Origin: JASJBU01 sp039714735
Lineage (GTDB): Bacteria; Pseudomonadota; Gammaproteobacteria; Chromatiales; Chromatiaceae
Direction of reading: 5' to 3'
Length of the DNA stretch: 64,000 nucleotides
Assembly (NCBI GenBank): GCA_039714735.1
Contig: JBDLIT010000004.1
Location: forward strand, 1-64,000
Shown here piece by piece: positions 35,097-43,737 of this stretch (position 1 is the stretch's first letter; each line of letters opens with the position of its first letter). Under the pieces are notes generated by a model. The model was not told where the DNA came from and ran no database searches. It worked only from the letters and a program-made list of their open reading frames with translations. Position numbers and translations under genes: made by a program.

Positions 35097-37120
35097 ACAG
35101 ACACTGGCGACTCGAAACAGATCCGGATGGGATCGGCTGGCTCCACTTCAATCATGCGGGGGCTCAGGTCAATATGCTCTCCCGGGAGGCCCTGGAAGAG
35201 TTCGCCACAATCTTGAGCAGATTGGAGAATATCACTCTCAGCGGGCTGATCATACGCTCTGATAAAACGAGTGGTTTCATTGCCGGCGCCGATATCAAAG
35301 ACTTCCGTGATATGACCAACCCAGCGGAGGCGGAATCTCATATTCAACGGGTTCATGCCCTCTTTCAGCGGCTCGAAGGTCTACCCTTTCCCAGCCTGGC
35401 CATGATCCATGGTTTCTGCCTCGGCGGTGGCCTGGAACTGGCGCTCGCCTGTACTTACCGGGTAGCCGAAAAAAGTGAGAGTACTCGCTTCGCCTTTCCT
35501 GAGGTTCGCCTGGGACTCTTTCCCGGCTACGGAGGAAGTGTCCGCAGCGTAGAGCTTATTGGCCCTTTAGGCGCAATGAAACTGATGCTGAGTGGCCGCA
35601 GCTTGAACGCTAGGGCCGCCATGAAGATCGGCCTGGTGGACCAGATCGCGCCGGACCGTCAACTAAAGGCAGCCGCCATAAAGCTACTCGAAAGCCGCCC
35701 CACGCCCAGACAGGCGCCTCTGCTGCAGCGCCTGCTCAACTCGGTGCCGGCGCGCCACGCTCTGGCGCCTCTGCTGACTAAACAGACAGCCAAAATGGTC
35801 AATCCAGCTCACTACCCTGCCCCCTTTGCGCTAATCGAGCACTGGAAAAGCTATGCAGGAGACCGATCGGCAATGTTTGCCAGCGAGGCAAAACAGGTTG
35901 CCCGTCTGCTGACCAGCGAAACATCCCAGAATTTGATCCGTGTCTTTTTCCTGCAGGAGAGACTCAAGTCTCTCGCAGCTGACAGTACTTTTATACCCAA
36001 CCATGTGCATGTCGTGGGTGGCGGGATCATGGGTGGCGATATCGCTGCCTGGTGTGCCTTGAAAGGCCTGAATGTCAGTCTGCAGGACCGCAAGGCGCAA
36101 TACCTCAGCAATGCAATAAACCGCGCCTATAAGCTGTTCACCCGCAAACTGAAAGCACAACATCAGATACAGGCAGCCATGGATCGCTTGATGCCTGATC
36201 CCAGAGGATATGCTGTTGCAAAGGCGGATGTGGTGATTGAGGCCATCTTTGAAGATGTGAGCGCCAAGCAGAAACTATTCAGCGAGATCGAACAAACAGC
36301 TCAGCCGGAAGCTCTGTTGGCAACCAATACCTCAAGCATCCCGTTGCAGACCATTGGCGACGCTCTTGACCACCCCGAGCGTCTGATAGGTCTGCACTTT
36401 TTTAATCCGGTGGCGAAGATGCAGTTGCTTGAAATTGTGCATTCCGACGACACTGCCCCGGAACTGGTGAATCAGGCGGTTGCCTTTGCCCGCCGCATCG
36501 ACAGACTGCCGCTACCGGTGAAGAGCAGCCCCGGTTTTCTGGTCAATCGAATTCTCATGCCCTATCTGCTCGAAGCGGTTGAACTGCTCGAGGAGGGAGT
36601 GCCCGCTGGCCTCATCGACCAGGCCGCCATTGAATTCGGCATGCCTATGGGCCCAGTGGAACTTGCCGACAGTGTCGGCCTGGACATCTGTCTGGCAGTA
36701 GCGGAAAAACTGGCGCCCGTCTACCATCTCGAGATACCGCAAAATCTAAGGGCATTGGTGAAAAGGAATCACCTCGGTCGAAAAAGTGGAGAAGGTTTTT
36801 ACCGCTATCAAAAGGGAAAAAAAATCATCGAGCGCCGGTCAGCGCAATACCATCTGCCTAATGACCTCACTGAACGCATGATCTTCCGTCTTCTAAACGA
36901 GGCCGTTGCCTGTCTCCGGGAGGGCGTAGTGGATGATCCGGACCTGCTGGATGCCGGTATCATCTTCGGTACCGGATTTGCCCCGTTCCGGGGTGGTCCC
37001 ATGCACTACATCGGCCGTGGAGGTCTGGATTCAACCCGTCAGCGACTCGACCTGCTGGAACAGCGCCATGGCGAACAGTTTCATCCTGATGCCGGATGGG
37101 CTAACTTACGGAGTGTATAG
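35093..37120 (+). CDS. fadJ: Bifunctional enoyl-CoA hydratase / 3-hydroxyacyl-CoA dehydrogenase (FadJ-like)
   Basis: Alpha subunit of the beta-oxidation complex. Residues about 1-200 form a crotonase domain with the catalytic Glu pair Glu115 (GFCLGGGLELALAC) and Glu137 (FPEVRLGLFPGYGG). From about 300 comes a Rossmann fold with NAD motif GGGIMGG at 309-315, the catalytic region HFFNPVAKMQLLE and NRILMPYLLEAVELLE. The C-terminal repeat contains GTGFAPFRGGPMHYI. At 675 residues it is a little shorter than E. coli FadJ (714). ATGA overlap with the thiolase. Confidence 0.94.
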   Translation: MNRHWRLETDPDGIGWLHFNHAGAQVNMLSREALEEFATILSRLENITLSGLIIRSDKTSGFIAGADIKDFRDMTNPAEAESHIQRVHALFQRLEGLPFPSLAMIHGFCLGGGLELALACTYRVAEKSESTRFAFPEVRLGLFPGYGGSVRSVELIGPLGAMKLMLSGRSLNARAAMKIGLVDQIAPDRQLKAAAIKLLESRPTPRQAPLLQRLLNSVPARHALAPLLTKQTAKMVNPAHYPAPFALIEHWKSYAGDRSAMFASEAKQVARLLTSETSQNLIRVFFLQERLKSLAADSTFIPNHVHVVGGGIMGGDIAAWCALKGLNVSLQDRKAQYLSNAINRAYKLFTRKLKAQHQIQAAMDRLMPDPRGYAVAKADVVIEAIFEDVSAKQKLFSEIEQTAQPEALLATNTSSIPLQTIGDALDHPERLIGLHFFNPVAKMQLLEIVHSDDTAPELVNQAVAFARRIDRLPLPVKSSPGFLVNRILMPYLLEAVELLEEGVPAGLIDQAAIEFGMPMGPVELADSVGLDICLAVAEKLAPVYHLEIPQNLRALVKRNHLGRKSGEGFYRYQKGKKIIERRSAQYHLPNDLTERMIFRLLNEAVACLREGVVDDPDLLDAGIIFGTGFAPFRGGPMHYIGRGGLDSTRQRLDLLEQRHGEQFHPDAGWANLRSV

Positions 37121-37121
37121 C

Positions 37122-38960
37122 ATGTTATTGTTTAGCAACAATGAAATCTTAGCCAGAATTGATGATAGACCAGCAATGAAGGAACAGATAACAGACACCA
37201 TCCCTCTCGCCGTTGCCAATACGCTCTCCTGCGTTTTCCAGGAGCGGGTCAACCGCAGTCCCAACAGAACGGCTTACATAGACTATGACCCAGTAGCTCA
37301 ACAGTGGGAAGAAACCAGTTGGCTCCAAATGTCGGATCAGGTGGCCCGCTGGCAAGCGGCTTTCCGTCAGGAAAAACTGAATACGGGCGACAGGGTCGCC
37401 ATCATGCTGAAAAACTGCCGGGAATGGGTGATGTTCGATCTGGCGGCACAAGGACTCGGATTGGTAACAGTGCCGATCTATACCAACGACAGACCTGAGA
37501 ACATTGGTTACATACTGCAGGATGCAGGGGTGCGTCTGTTGCTGCTGGAAAGTAACGAGCAGTGGCAGGCGCTACAGCAGATCCGTAATCAACTGGCCGG
37601 CTTAAACCGCATCATCACCCTGGAGAAGGTAGATCCCATGGGGCTGCAATCCCGTCTGCTCTCCATTGATGACTGGCTGCCTGAACAATACGACCAAGAC
37701 CTGCAGGTGCTTGAAGTCGATCCTGAAAAACTGGCCTCAATCGTCTATACATCGGGCACTACCGGCCGTTCCAAGGGTGTTATGTTGAGTCACGCCAATA
37801 TTCTTTGGAATATCGCTGCCGGACTGAAATTAATCTCCGTATACCCGGAAGACAAGCTCCTCTCATTCCTGCCCCTTTCACATGCTCTCGAACGGACTAT
37901 TGGTTACTACATGCCGATTGTGGCGGGTGCAACGGTGGCCTATGCCCGATCCGTACCACAGCTGGCGGAAGATCTGCTTAGCATAAAACCAACTATCCTG
38001 ATTGCGGTTCCACGTATTTTCGAAAGAGTCTACAGCAAGATTCAGGATAAGCTGGAAAATGATTCAGTTATTGCCCGAAAGATCTTCAACACGGCTGTCA
38101 CTACCGGTTGGCAACGCTTTGAACATCAACAGGGGCGCAGCAGGTGGTCAGTAAAACAACTGGCCTGGCCGCTCATGAACAAACTGGTGGCGAGCAAAAT
38201 CCAGCAGAAACTGGGGGGCCGGCTTAGATTCGCCGTATCCGGTGGCGCCCCTCTGTCACCTGATATCGCAAAGGTTTTTATTGGCCTGGGCATTCCAATC
38301 CTCCAGGGCTATGGACTAACCGAGACCAGCCCGATCATCTCAGCCAATCCAATCGAAAACAATCTACCCGCCAGCGTAGGCCTCAATCTGCCAGAACTCG
38401 AGATTAAAATTGGTGAGGATGATGAGTTGCTCTGTCGTAGCCCCAGTGTGATGTTGGGTTACTGGAACAACCCCAGCGCCACCACTGAGGTCATTGATAG
38501 TGAGGGATGGTTACGTACCGGGGATAAGGTCAAAATCGAGGATGAACACATCTTTATCACGGGCCGTATCAAAGAGATCATCGTGTTGGCGAATGGTGAA
38601 AAAGTACCGCCCGCTGACATGGAGATGTCTATCGCGCTCGATAATCTATTCGATCAAGTGCTTGTTATTGGGGAAGGACGCCCCTACCTATCCGCTCTGG
38701 TAACCCTAAACCCAGAGATCTGCGAACATTTATCCATCAATCCCCATGATTCAGGTGAAGAGCTGGAGTTAAGGTTGATCAAACGAATCTCGCAACATCT
38801 GGATAGTTTCCCAGGCTTCGCAAAAATTCGTCGTGTTTCAATTGTTGAAGAACCCTGGACGATTGAAAACGGCCTGATGACGCCAACCTTGAAAATTCGA
38901 CGGAACCGCATTCTAGAACGCTATGCAGATAGGGTTAATTCACTCTATGAAGGTCATTAA
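37122..38960 (+). CDS. Long-chain fatty acid-CoA ligase (AMP-forming)
   Basis: Activates fatty acids to acyl-CoA, feeding the genes before it. AMP-binding signature YTSGTTGRSKGV at 209-220, A5-like QGYGLTETSPIIS, and the C-terminal GWLRTGDKV and GRIKEIIVLANGEKVPP. It resembles the FAA1/FadD15 type of ligase rather than E. coli FadD. The open frame extends back into fadJ, but ATG 37122 is preferred: it follows the fadJ stop by one base and has GGAG 8 bases upstream; an ATG at 37176 has none. Length 612. Confidence 0.92.
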   Translation: MLLFSNNEILARIDDRPAMKEQITDTIPLAVANTLSCVFQERVNRSPNRTAYIDYDPVAQQWEETSWLQMSDQVARWQAAFRQEKLNTGDRVAIMLKNCREWVMFDLAAQGLGLVTVPIYTNDRPENIGYILQDAGVRLLLLESNEQWQALQQIRNQLAGLNRIITLEKVDPMGLQSRLLSIDDWLPEQYDQDLQVLEVDPEKLASIVYTSGTTGRSKGVMLSHANILWNIAAGLKLISVYPEDKLLSFLPLSHALERTIGYYMPIVAGATVAYARSVPQLAEDLLSIKPTILIAVPRIFERVYSKIQDKLENDSVIARKIFNTAVTTGWQRFEHQQGRSRWSVKQLAWPLMNKLVASKIQQKLGGRLRFAVSGGAPLSPDIAKVFIGLGIPILQGYGLTETSPIISANPIENNLPASVGLNLPELEIKIGEDDELLCRSPSVMLGYWNNPSATTEVIDSEGWLRTGDKVKIEDEHIFITGRIKEIIVLANGEKVPPADMEMSIALDNLFDQVLVIGEGRPYLSALVTLNPEICEHLSINPHDSGEELELRLIKRISQHLDSFPGFAKIRRVSIVEEPWTIENGLMTPTLKIRRNRILERYADRVNSLYEGH

Positions 38961-39035
38961 AGAGGATTGCCACACACCACTGGGGCTAAACTTAAACTGC
39001 AAAGGCCTGTAAAAAATCAGTATTTCTGGTACCGG

Positions 39036-39425
39036 TTATAAGATTGCGCCGAGTTCCTTTGCAGCTTCCTCACTGGTCATTCTGATCCCTCTCTCCACAC
39101 ACTGCTTGTTTTTGAAACGTTCGATAAGAATTATCTCTTCTATCGATGACTGATTGACTATGTCTTGAAATTCAATACCCATCAGGAAATCTCCCTTCTC
39201 CCCAGGGTGGCTCCAGATAATTGTTCCACTAGTCTTACAGGGCGCGTCAGAGAATGGAATACAGATATTGATATTGGTGCCGGGCTCTATCCACCCTGCC
39301 CCCCTCAAACAGAGCCCTCCTCTCCCTGCGTCTTGCAAGCAGACCTGATGCTCACCTATCATATTTCCAGAGGTAAACTTAATCGGTATGTCGGTAGGAT
39401 AGCGGGTGTATTTTCTTGATTGCAT
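39036..39425 (-). CDS. PilZ-domain c-di-GMP-binding protein
   Basis: Single-domain PilZ protein of 129 residues. The c-di-GMP motif is partly conserved: the RxxxR element is RKYTR (Arg4, Arg8), while the D/NxSxxG element reads DAGRGG, with Gly in place of Ser, so affinity may be altered. Beta-barrel segments include GLCLRG and FLMGIEFQDI, and the tail MTSEEAAKELGAIL is common in stand-alone PilZ proteins of this group. It lies alone, convergent with the ligase gene. Role likely in motility or surface control, not proven. Confidence 0.85.
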   Translation of the reverse strand: MQSRKYTRYPTDIPIKFTSGNMIGEHQVCLQDAGRGGLCLRGAGWIEPGTNINICIPFSDAPCKTSGTIIWSHPGEKGDFLMGIEFQDIVNQSSIEEIILIERFKNKQCVERGIRMTSEEAAKELGAIL

Positions 39426-40027
39426 AAGAGTCCCTCAATGAGTAATTACGGCAATTCTGCTTAGTCAATACCCTCAACCACCCACATTTGGATTCAATTT
39501 TGTCGCTGCTGAATTGGGTATTTACAACAATAATGCCCGATTACACACTGAACAAAATAAATGGAGTTCACAAATGTGATTTCCAGTAGTCAGACTGTTG
39601 GCAACCCTTAGCGAATTGATCAGTCCATACGTATTTATCTTCCCAAACTAACTACCATTGCTGATAGTCGTATCACCAGTATAGACTTTATTTTATTTGG
39701 TATTACGCTAGTGATAAAACACCACTACCTCACGAGGTTAGGATACTGTATAGTTTTCCAGAATAAGCCAATATCCGGATAGACTGGGTAAGTAGTCCCC
39801 CAGTAATATGGAATGAGGGAAGGGCCTTCAATGGCAAAGCTAAATTGGCCTTTTTCCTAACCATACAATAACTTAACAAATAAAATTCTAATCAAACAGC
39901 TGATCGGGACTCCTTGTCATGTTTGAGGCCCAGCTGGCTGAAGAATATGTCCGTTTATTTAAGTTGATATCGATCAGGTAAGTTCGGCTAAGTTTCCGTC
40001 CAAATCACGTACAGATTATTTAGTAAT

Positions 40028-40249
40028 ATGCTTTTCGGTTTTTTGATCGCTCTTTTGATTTCCTTAGTGTTGGGAATCTCCATCGCCGTTGTAATTGTGA
40101 TAGCGCTTCGGGAGGTCACAAATCATATATACGAAGGTGGTGCTTACAGTACCCCAATGCAAGGCTTCAGAAGCCATCTGCAACGCGCCGGCGACACAGA
40201 CGAGCAAGGCAGGAAAAAAGCCTCGCGCCATACTCATTACCACGCTTGA
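40028..40249 (+). CDS. Possible small single-pass membrane protein
   Basis: A 73-residue frame with a strongly hydrophobic N-terminal helix (FLIALLISLVLGISIAVVIV) and a charged His-rich tail ending in KASRHTHYHA. No ribosome-binding site is visible (the preceding bases are AT-rich), so expression is uncertain. If real, it would sit in the inner membrane with the C-terminus in the cytoplasm or periplasm. No family recognised. Confidence 0.35.
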   Translation: MLFGFLIALLISLVLGISIAVVIVIALREVTNHIYEGGAYSTPMQGFRSHLQRAGDTDEQGRKKASRHTHYHA

Positions 40250-40323
40250 ATCCCATTCTGAGTGAAAAAACCGAAATTTCCGGTATTAAAGGCTAGTTAG
40301 TTACCGTCCGGAAACAAGGTTAT

Positions 40324-40433
40324 TCCCTCCTCCTGCGGGGGAGGGTCTAGGGTGGGGGCAAGCATATAGCATTGAAATTCATGCTATTACTTTCCCTCCC
40401 CCAGCCCCCTCCCGGTGGGAGGGGGAGTTTCTG
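40324..40433. repeat. Pair of REP-like GC-rich repeats in inverted orientation
   Basis: Left unit starts CCCTCCTCCTGCGGGGGAGG with a GGGTGGGGG tail; the right unit is the reverse complement style (CCCTCCCCCAGCCCCCTCCC, then GGGAGGGGG). They flank a short spacer with ATAGCAT/ATGCTAT arms. Each unit can fold alone and the pair can form a large stem. This is the common proteobacterial interspersed repeat architecture; it may act as a transcription end or be an inactive mobile repeat. Confidence 0.75.
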
Positions 40434-40586
40434 GATGGGCACTAGTTAAATTTCATAATGAAACGAAAAACCAAGCCTGATCAGGAAAATGCTCAAGGCT
40501 TCACTCCGGATTAAAACTCATGTATTATCCGCGTTCCAAAATGCGTCCGGCCCAATTTCCAGGGCTACCCGGTGACTGCATTCTCT

Positions 40587-40662
40587 GGGTCGTTAGCTCA
40601 GTTGGTAGAGCATCTGACTTTTAATCAGGTGGTCGCAGGTTCGATCCCTGCACGACCCACCA
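40587..40662 (+). tRNA. tRNA-Lys (anticodon TTT)
   Basis: Acceptor stem GGGTCGT / ACGACCC closes with discriminator A and encoded CCA (40660-40662). The D-arm has AGCTCAGTTGGTAGAGC. The anticodon stem-loop TCTGA-CTTTTAA-TCAGG gives anticodon TTT at 40620-40622. The T-arm has GGTTCGATCC. Total 76 bases with CCA. It stands alone. Confidence 0.97.
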
Positions 40663-41151
40663 TTTAATCCTAAACATATCAATCTGTTACAGAACTCTTC
40701 TATAATCGTTTTCTGTTTCAATCTCCAATTGCCACCAGATTTGCGGGGGCAATGGGGTCACCCTGCTGACCCTTTTCCCCCTCTCTGACCCTTTCCCCCC
40801 CGCGCATGTCGGTGTAGAAAATGAACTTGCTTTGATGTAGATCAACACTCTTTGACTGAGATAAACATCACGTAACTCAAACGGACTATTCTTAATATAT
40901 AAGAATATAAGGACTGCATGAAGCGACAGGAGGAAGTCAGCACAAAAGCATTGGGGGAGAATGCTTCCATGTACTCACGTCTTCCGGATACAGTGTGTGT
41001 CTGCAGGTTTTTGTTGTTGTCATTTTAGTGAAAATTCCTATCCGGTATTTCGGATAGAAGCATCAGTGGAGGAAACGCATTTATGAAATAAATATACAAC
41101 CATATGTTCAATTAAATAAATAAGTTAGCAATCGTAGGAGGTTGAAAAGTC
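40663..41151. other. 489-bp intergenic region with REP-like 12-mer
   Basis: Contains GCAATGGGGTCA at 40749-40760 followed by CTGACCCTTTTCCCC, a module repeated at 43187. No credible gene is seen; a 36-codon frame at 40918 was considered and not accepted. The downstream secreted-protein gene has a good AGGAGG site at its start. Confidence 0.5.
40749..40781 (+). repeat. Copy 1 of GCAATGGGGTCA ... CTGACCCTTTTCCCC module
   Basis: The 12-mer and the CTGACCCTTTTCCCC block occur together here and at 43187-43216. A third copy of the 12-mer alone lies at 44155. All are intergenic. Confidence 0.7.
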
Positions 41152-43113
41152 ATGAAACATAGATCCCGAAAACAAGCTTTCAGGGTATCTAGTTTTACAC
41201 CCGCTACCCTGATTCTCCTGCTCTGTGCTGGTACTGCCTTCGGTCTTACCGGCAATCCATTCACTTATACCACGACTCTGGAGTTCAACTCCGGGTCGCT
41301 GATCAATGTCACCGCTGATGCCATTCCCGATCAGGTTCAACTCCTCGACACCGGTGAGGCATTTAACTTCATCTGGGTCGCTGCCAGTGCACGTGGCACT
41401 ATCGTCAAAATCAACACCGAAACCGGCGCGGTTCTTGGTGAATATCAGTCAGCGCCGGATCTTATGGCGCGCAACCCCTCAAGGACCACGGTAGATGCCA
41501 ATGGCAACGTCTGGGCCGGCAACCGCAATGAGGCTTCAGGTGGCCTGGGCTCAGTCGTGCATATCGGTTTGGAGGAGAACGGCCAGTGTGTAGATCGTAA
41601 CAGCAATGGTACGATCGAGACCTCTTCAGGCCTGGGGAATATTCTGGCCTGGTCCAACACCGGTAATGCAGACAGCAATGGTGGAGTGTCTACCGCCGTG
41701 GACGAGTGCATTATTCAGTATGTGCGAACCAGCGGCACTAATGTTCGTACCGTGGCGATCGATAGCTCGAACAACGTCTGGGTTGGCGGCTACGGTAACC
41801 GTGTCCATGAGCTGTATGATTCAAACGGAATCTCCATCCTCGGTAGTCAGTTCAACCTTGGTTGCGGTGGCTATGGTGGCCTGGTTGACGGCAACGGTAT
41901 CCTCTGGTCGGCAACCCTGTCACCCTATTTGCTGCGCTATGATCCGGCTGGTGCTGCAGGAACCTGTATCTCTCTTGGACGCACGTCCTATGGCCTCGGT
42001 ATCGATACCAACGGTTTCATCTGGCACAGCAACTATAACTATGATTCTGTCCAGAAGATCAGTCCGGCAGGCGCCATCAGCGGCACCTTCGGTACAGGGG
42101 GCGCAAGTGGCGATAGAGGTGTGGCCGTCACTCCGGCAGACAACCATGTATGGATCGCCAACAGCTGGGGCAGTGATATCTCCCGGCTGGATAACAGCGG
42201 TGCACTGCAGGCTGTTATTCCTGTTGGCAGCAACCCTACGGGTATAGCTGTCGATGCAGCCGGTAAGGTATGGGTAACCAATCTGGGATCGGACAACGCG
42301 ATGCGCATCGATCCGGCGACCAATACCGTTGATCTTACCGTTTCCCTCGGTGCCGGAGCGAGTCCCTACAACTACAGTGACATGACCGGCTCTACGTTGA
42401 CCGCCGCCCCGGACAATGGCGCCTGGTCAGTGGACCATGATAGCGGCATGAGTGACGCCCCCTGGAGTAGCGTAAGCTGGACCTCTAGCGAACTTGGCGA
42501 TAGCTCCATTGTCGTTACGGTCGCCAGCAGCAGCGACGGTGTGATTTTCAGCGCCCCGGTGGCAGTCACCAATGGTGGTGATCCCGCGGTAGCCGATGGG
42601 CAATACCTGCGCATCAACGCAGCTTTTTCACGCAGTACCAACAGTGACGCAGATGGCGATGGCATAAACGACAGTCCGATCCTGTTTGATCTGACTGTGG
42701 TTGCGAACCAGGATCCGGACTGCTCACAAGTTGCTCCCGATATCGACCTGATATGGCCTCCGAACCACAAGTTCGTCCCGGTCAATATCTTGGGTGTTAC
42801 CGACCCCGATGGCGATCCGGTATTCGTCATGATCGACAGCATCTTCCAGGATGAACCCGTGGATACCTTTGGTGATGGCCGGTTTGTTCCCGATGGACAA
42901 GGCGTGGGTACTGATACAGCAGAAGTGCGTGCCGAGCGCACTGGTACGCCGGAAGTACCGGGTAATGGTCGCGTCTATCATATCGGTTTTACTGCAACCG
43001 ACCCGTTTGGCGCCAGCTGCTCTGGGGAGGTTACAGTAGGAGTGCCGCATGATGAGGGTCAGGGTGCGATACCAATCGACGACGGCGCACTCTACGACTC
43101 CACTGTACCATAA
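41152..43113 (+). CDS. Secreted NHL/Vgb-type beta-propeller protein with C-terminal conserved domain
   Basis: A 653-residue protein with signal peptide (hydrophobic ATLILLLCAGTAFG, cleavage near residue 31). Residues about 60-410 are repeats of streptogramin-lyase-like propeller blades (for example VWAGNRNE, VWVGGYGNR, VWIANSWG and VWVTNLGS). Residues about 415-520 form a beta-rich segment. The C-terminus has a block with WPPNHKFVPV, VTDPDGDPV, QDEPV and FTATDPFGASCSG that I have seen in other proteobacterial secreted proteins but cannot name. DADGDGINDSP looks like a calcium loop. No sorting signal or transmembrane anchor at the end. Strong ribosome-binding site; terminators follow. Function unknown. 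Confidence 0.8.
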   Translation: MKHRSRKQAFRVSSFTPATLILLLCAGTAFGLTGNPFTYTTTLEFNSGSLINVTADAIPDQVQLLDTGEAFNFIWVAASARGTIVKINTETGAVLGEYQSAPDLMARNPSRTTVDANGNVWAGNRNEASGGLGSVVHIGLEENGQCVDRNSNGTIETSSGLGNILAWSNTGNADSNGGVSTAVDECIIQYVRTSGTNVRTVAIDSSNNVWVGGYGNRVHELYDSNGISILGSQFNLGCGGYGGLVDGNGILWSATLSPYLLRYDPAGAAGTCISLGRTSYGLGIDTNGFIWHSNYNYDSVQKISPAGAISGTFGTGGASGDRGVAVTPADNHVWIANSWGSDISRLDNSGALQAVIPVGSNPTGIAVDAAGKVWVTNLGSDNAMRIDPATNTVDLTVSLGAGASPYNYSDMTGSTLTAAPDNGAWSVDHDSGMSDAPWSSVSWTSSELGDSSIVVTVASSSDGVIFSAPVAVTNGGDPAVADGQYLRINAAFSRSTNSDADGDGINDSPILFDLTVVANQDPDCSQVAPDIDLIWPPNHKFVPVNILGVTDPDGDPVFVMIDSIFQDEPVDTFGDGRFVPDGQGVGTDTAEVRAERTGTPEVPGNGRVYHIGFTATDPFGASCSGEVTVGVPHDEGQGAIPIDDGALYDSTVP

Positions 43114-43140
43114 GCGTGGTAAGTGCTTTTGGCACAAAAC

Positions 43141-43173
43141 AAGAAGGAGGGCCCATTCCGGGCGCTCCTTCTT
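43141..43173 (+). terminator. Rho-independent-like hairpin after the beta-propeller gene
   Basis: AAGAAGGAGGGCCC pairs with GGGCGCTCCTTCTT (about 13 bp with one mismatch) around ATTCC, 27 bases after the stop. The 3' arm ends in CTTCTT, giving a short T-rich end. Confidence 0.65.
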
Positions 43174-43186
43174 ATCATAAGACAAG

Positions 43187-43216
43187 GCAATGGGGTCAAA
43201 CTGACCCTTTTCCCCC
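43187..43216 (+). repeat. Copy 2 of GCAATGGGGTCA ... CTGACCCTTTTCCCC module
   Basis: Identical 12-mer (43187-43198), two bases AA, then CTGACCCTTTTCCCC, matching copy 1 at 40749 with a shorter spacer. Placed between two terminator-like hairpins. Confidence 0.7.
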
Positions 43217-43223
43217 ACGAACA

Positions 43224-43261
43224 GCAAAGGCCGATCTGGAAACCCCAGGCCGGCCTTTGTT
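43224..43261. terminator. Hairpin AAAGGCC...GGCCTTT
   Basis: AAAGGCC-GATCTGG pairs with CCAGGCC-GGCCTTT after the second repeat copy, followed by GTTATG. It lies between convergent genes and could act for either strand. Confidence 0.5.
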
Positions 43262-43365
43262 ATGTAAAAAATTATGGCAACGTCCGATTAAAGGGAATCG
43301 TCGCTTTATTCCTTCTGAATATTCACTTTCGGGAATTTAACAGTCAGCGATCTGGCTGTTTCCAC

Positions 43366-43737
43366 TCACCTGCATAAGAAAGGATTCAAGCATCTTGATG
43401 AGCTACCAATCTGACAACACACATATGCGGAGTCTGTTACACCAAGGGCCGTAGCACAGTCCTTATCTCTTTTGCAGGACTGTTGATAGAGGTAATCACA
43501 CTGATAGTACCCAGTCTCACCCATCACGCAGATGCCTGGTCCGGTGGCAGAAGTTGTTCCTCCTTCGCAGTCAATGAATTGGGTCGCGGGAGTACATTCG
43601 TCGTACGACGTCACGTAATAACAGGAATTATCGACCCACACTCCTCCGTCAGCGATACAAGCTTCGACTCTCTTCGCTGGTGCTGCCAAGATCGTAACTG
43701 GCAGTAAAAAAAGAATAAACATAACAATTGTTTTCAT
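43366..43737 (-). CDS. Secreted 12-cysteine miniprotein (WAP-like spacing)
   Basis: 123 residues with a clear signal peptide (MKTIVMFILFLLPVTILAA). The mature protein of about 104 residues has 12 Cys at 27, 39, 48, 57, 70, 80, 88, 94, 107, 108, 116 and 122, enough for six disulfides. The C-terminal C-x5-C-x12-CC-x7-C-x5-C spacing recalls four-disulfide-core (WAP) domains, but the match is by eye only and bacterial examples are uncommon. It is an isolated gene in an otherwise gene-poor stretch. No function can be assigned beyond secretion and likely oxidative folding. Confidence 0.75.
   Translation of the reverse strand: MKTIVMFILFLLPVTILAAPAKRVEACIADGGVWVDNSCYYVTSYDECTPATQFIDCEGGTTSATGPGICVMGETGYYQCDYLYQQSCKRDKDCATALGVTDSAYVCCQIGSSSRCLNPFLCR

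Larger units (their letters stand above)
39426..40586. other. Gene-poor region (about 1.1 kb) with repeats
   Basis: Between the PilZ gene and tRNA-Lys there is only a weak 73-codon frame (40028-40249) and the GC-rich inverted repeats at 40324-40433. Much of 39430-39800 is AT-rich, with no hairpin or RNA family that I recognise. It may be decayed sequence. Confidence 0.5.

Noticed and set aside
40918..41028. 36-codon frame with a weak AAGG site before the beta-propeller gene
   Set aside because: No recognisable peptide features, and good ribosome-binding site is found only at 41152.
40900..41151. Possible c-di-GMP or other riboswitch in the leader of the secreted propeller gene
   Set aside because: Checked for GEMM-type conserved blocks by eye; they are absent and no strong multi-stem structure was seen.
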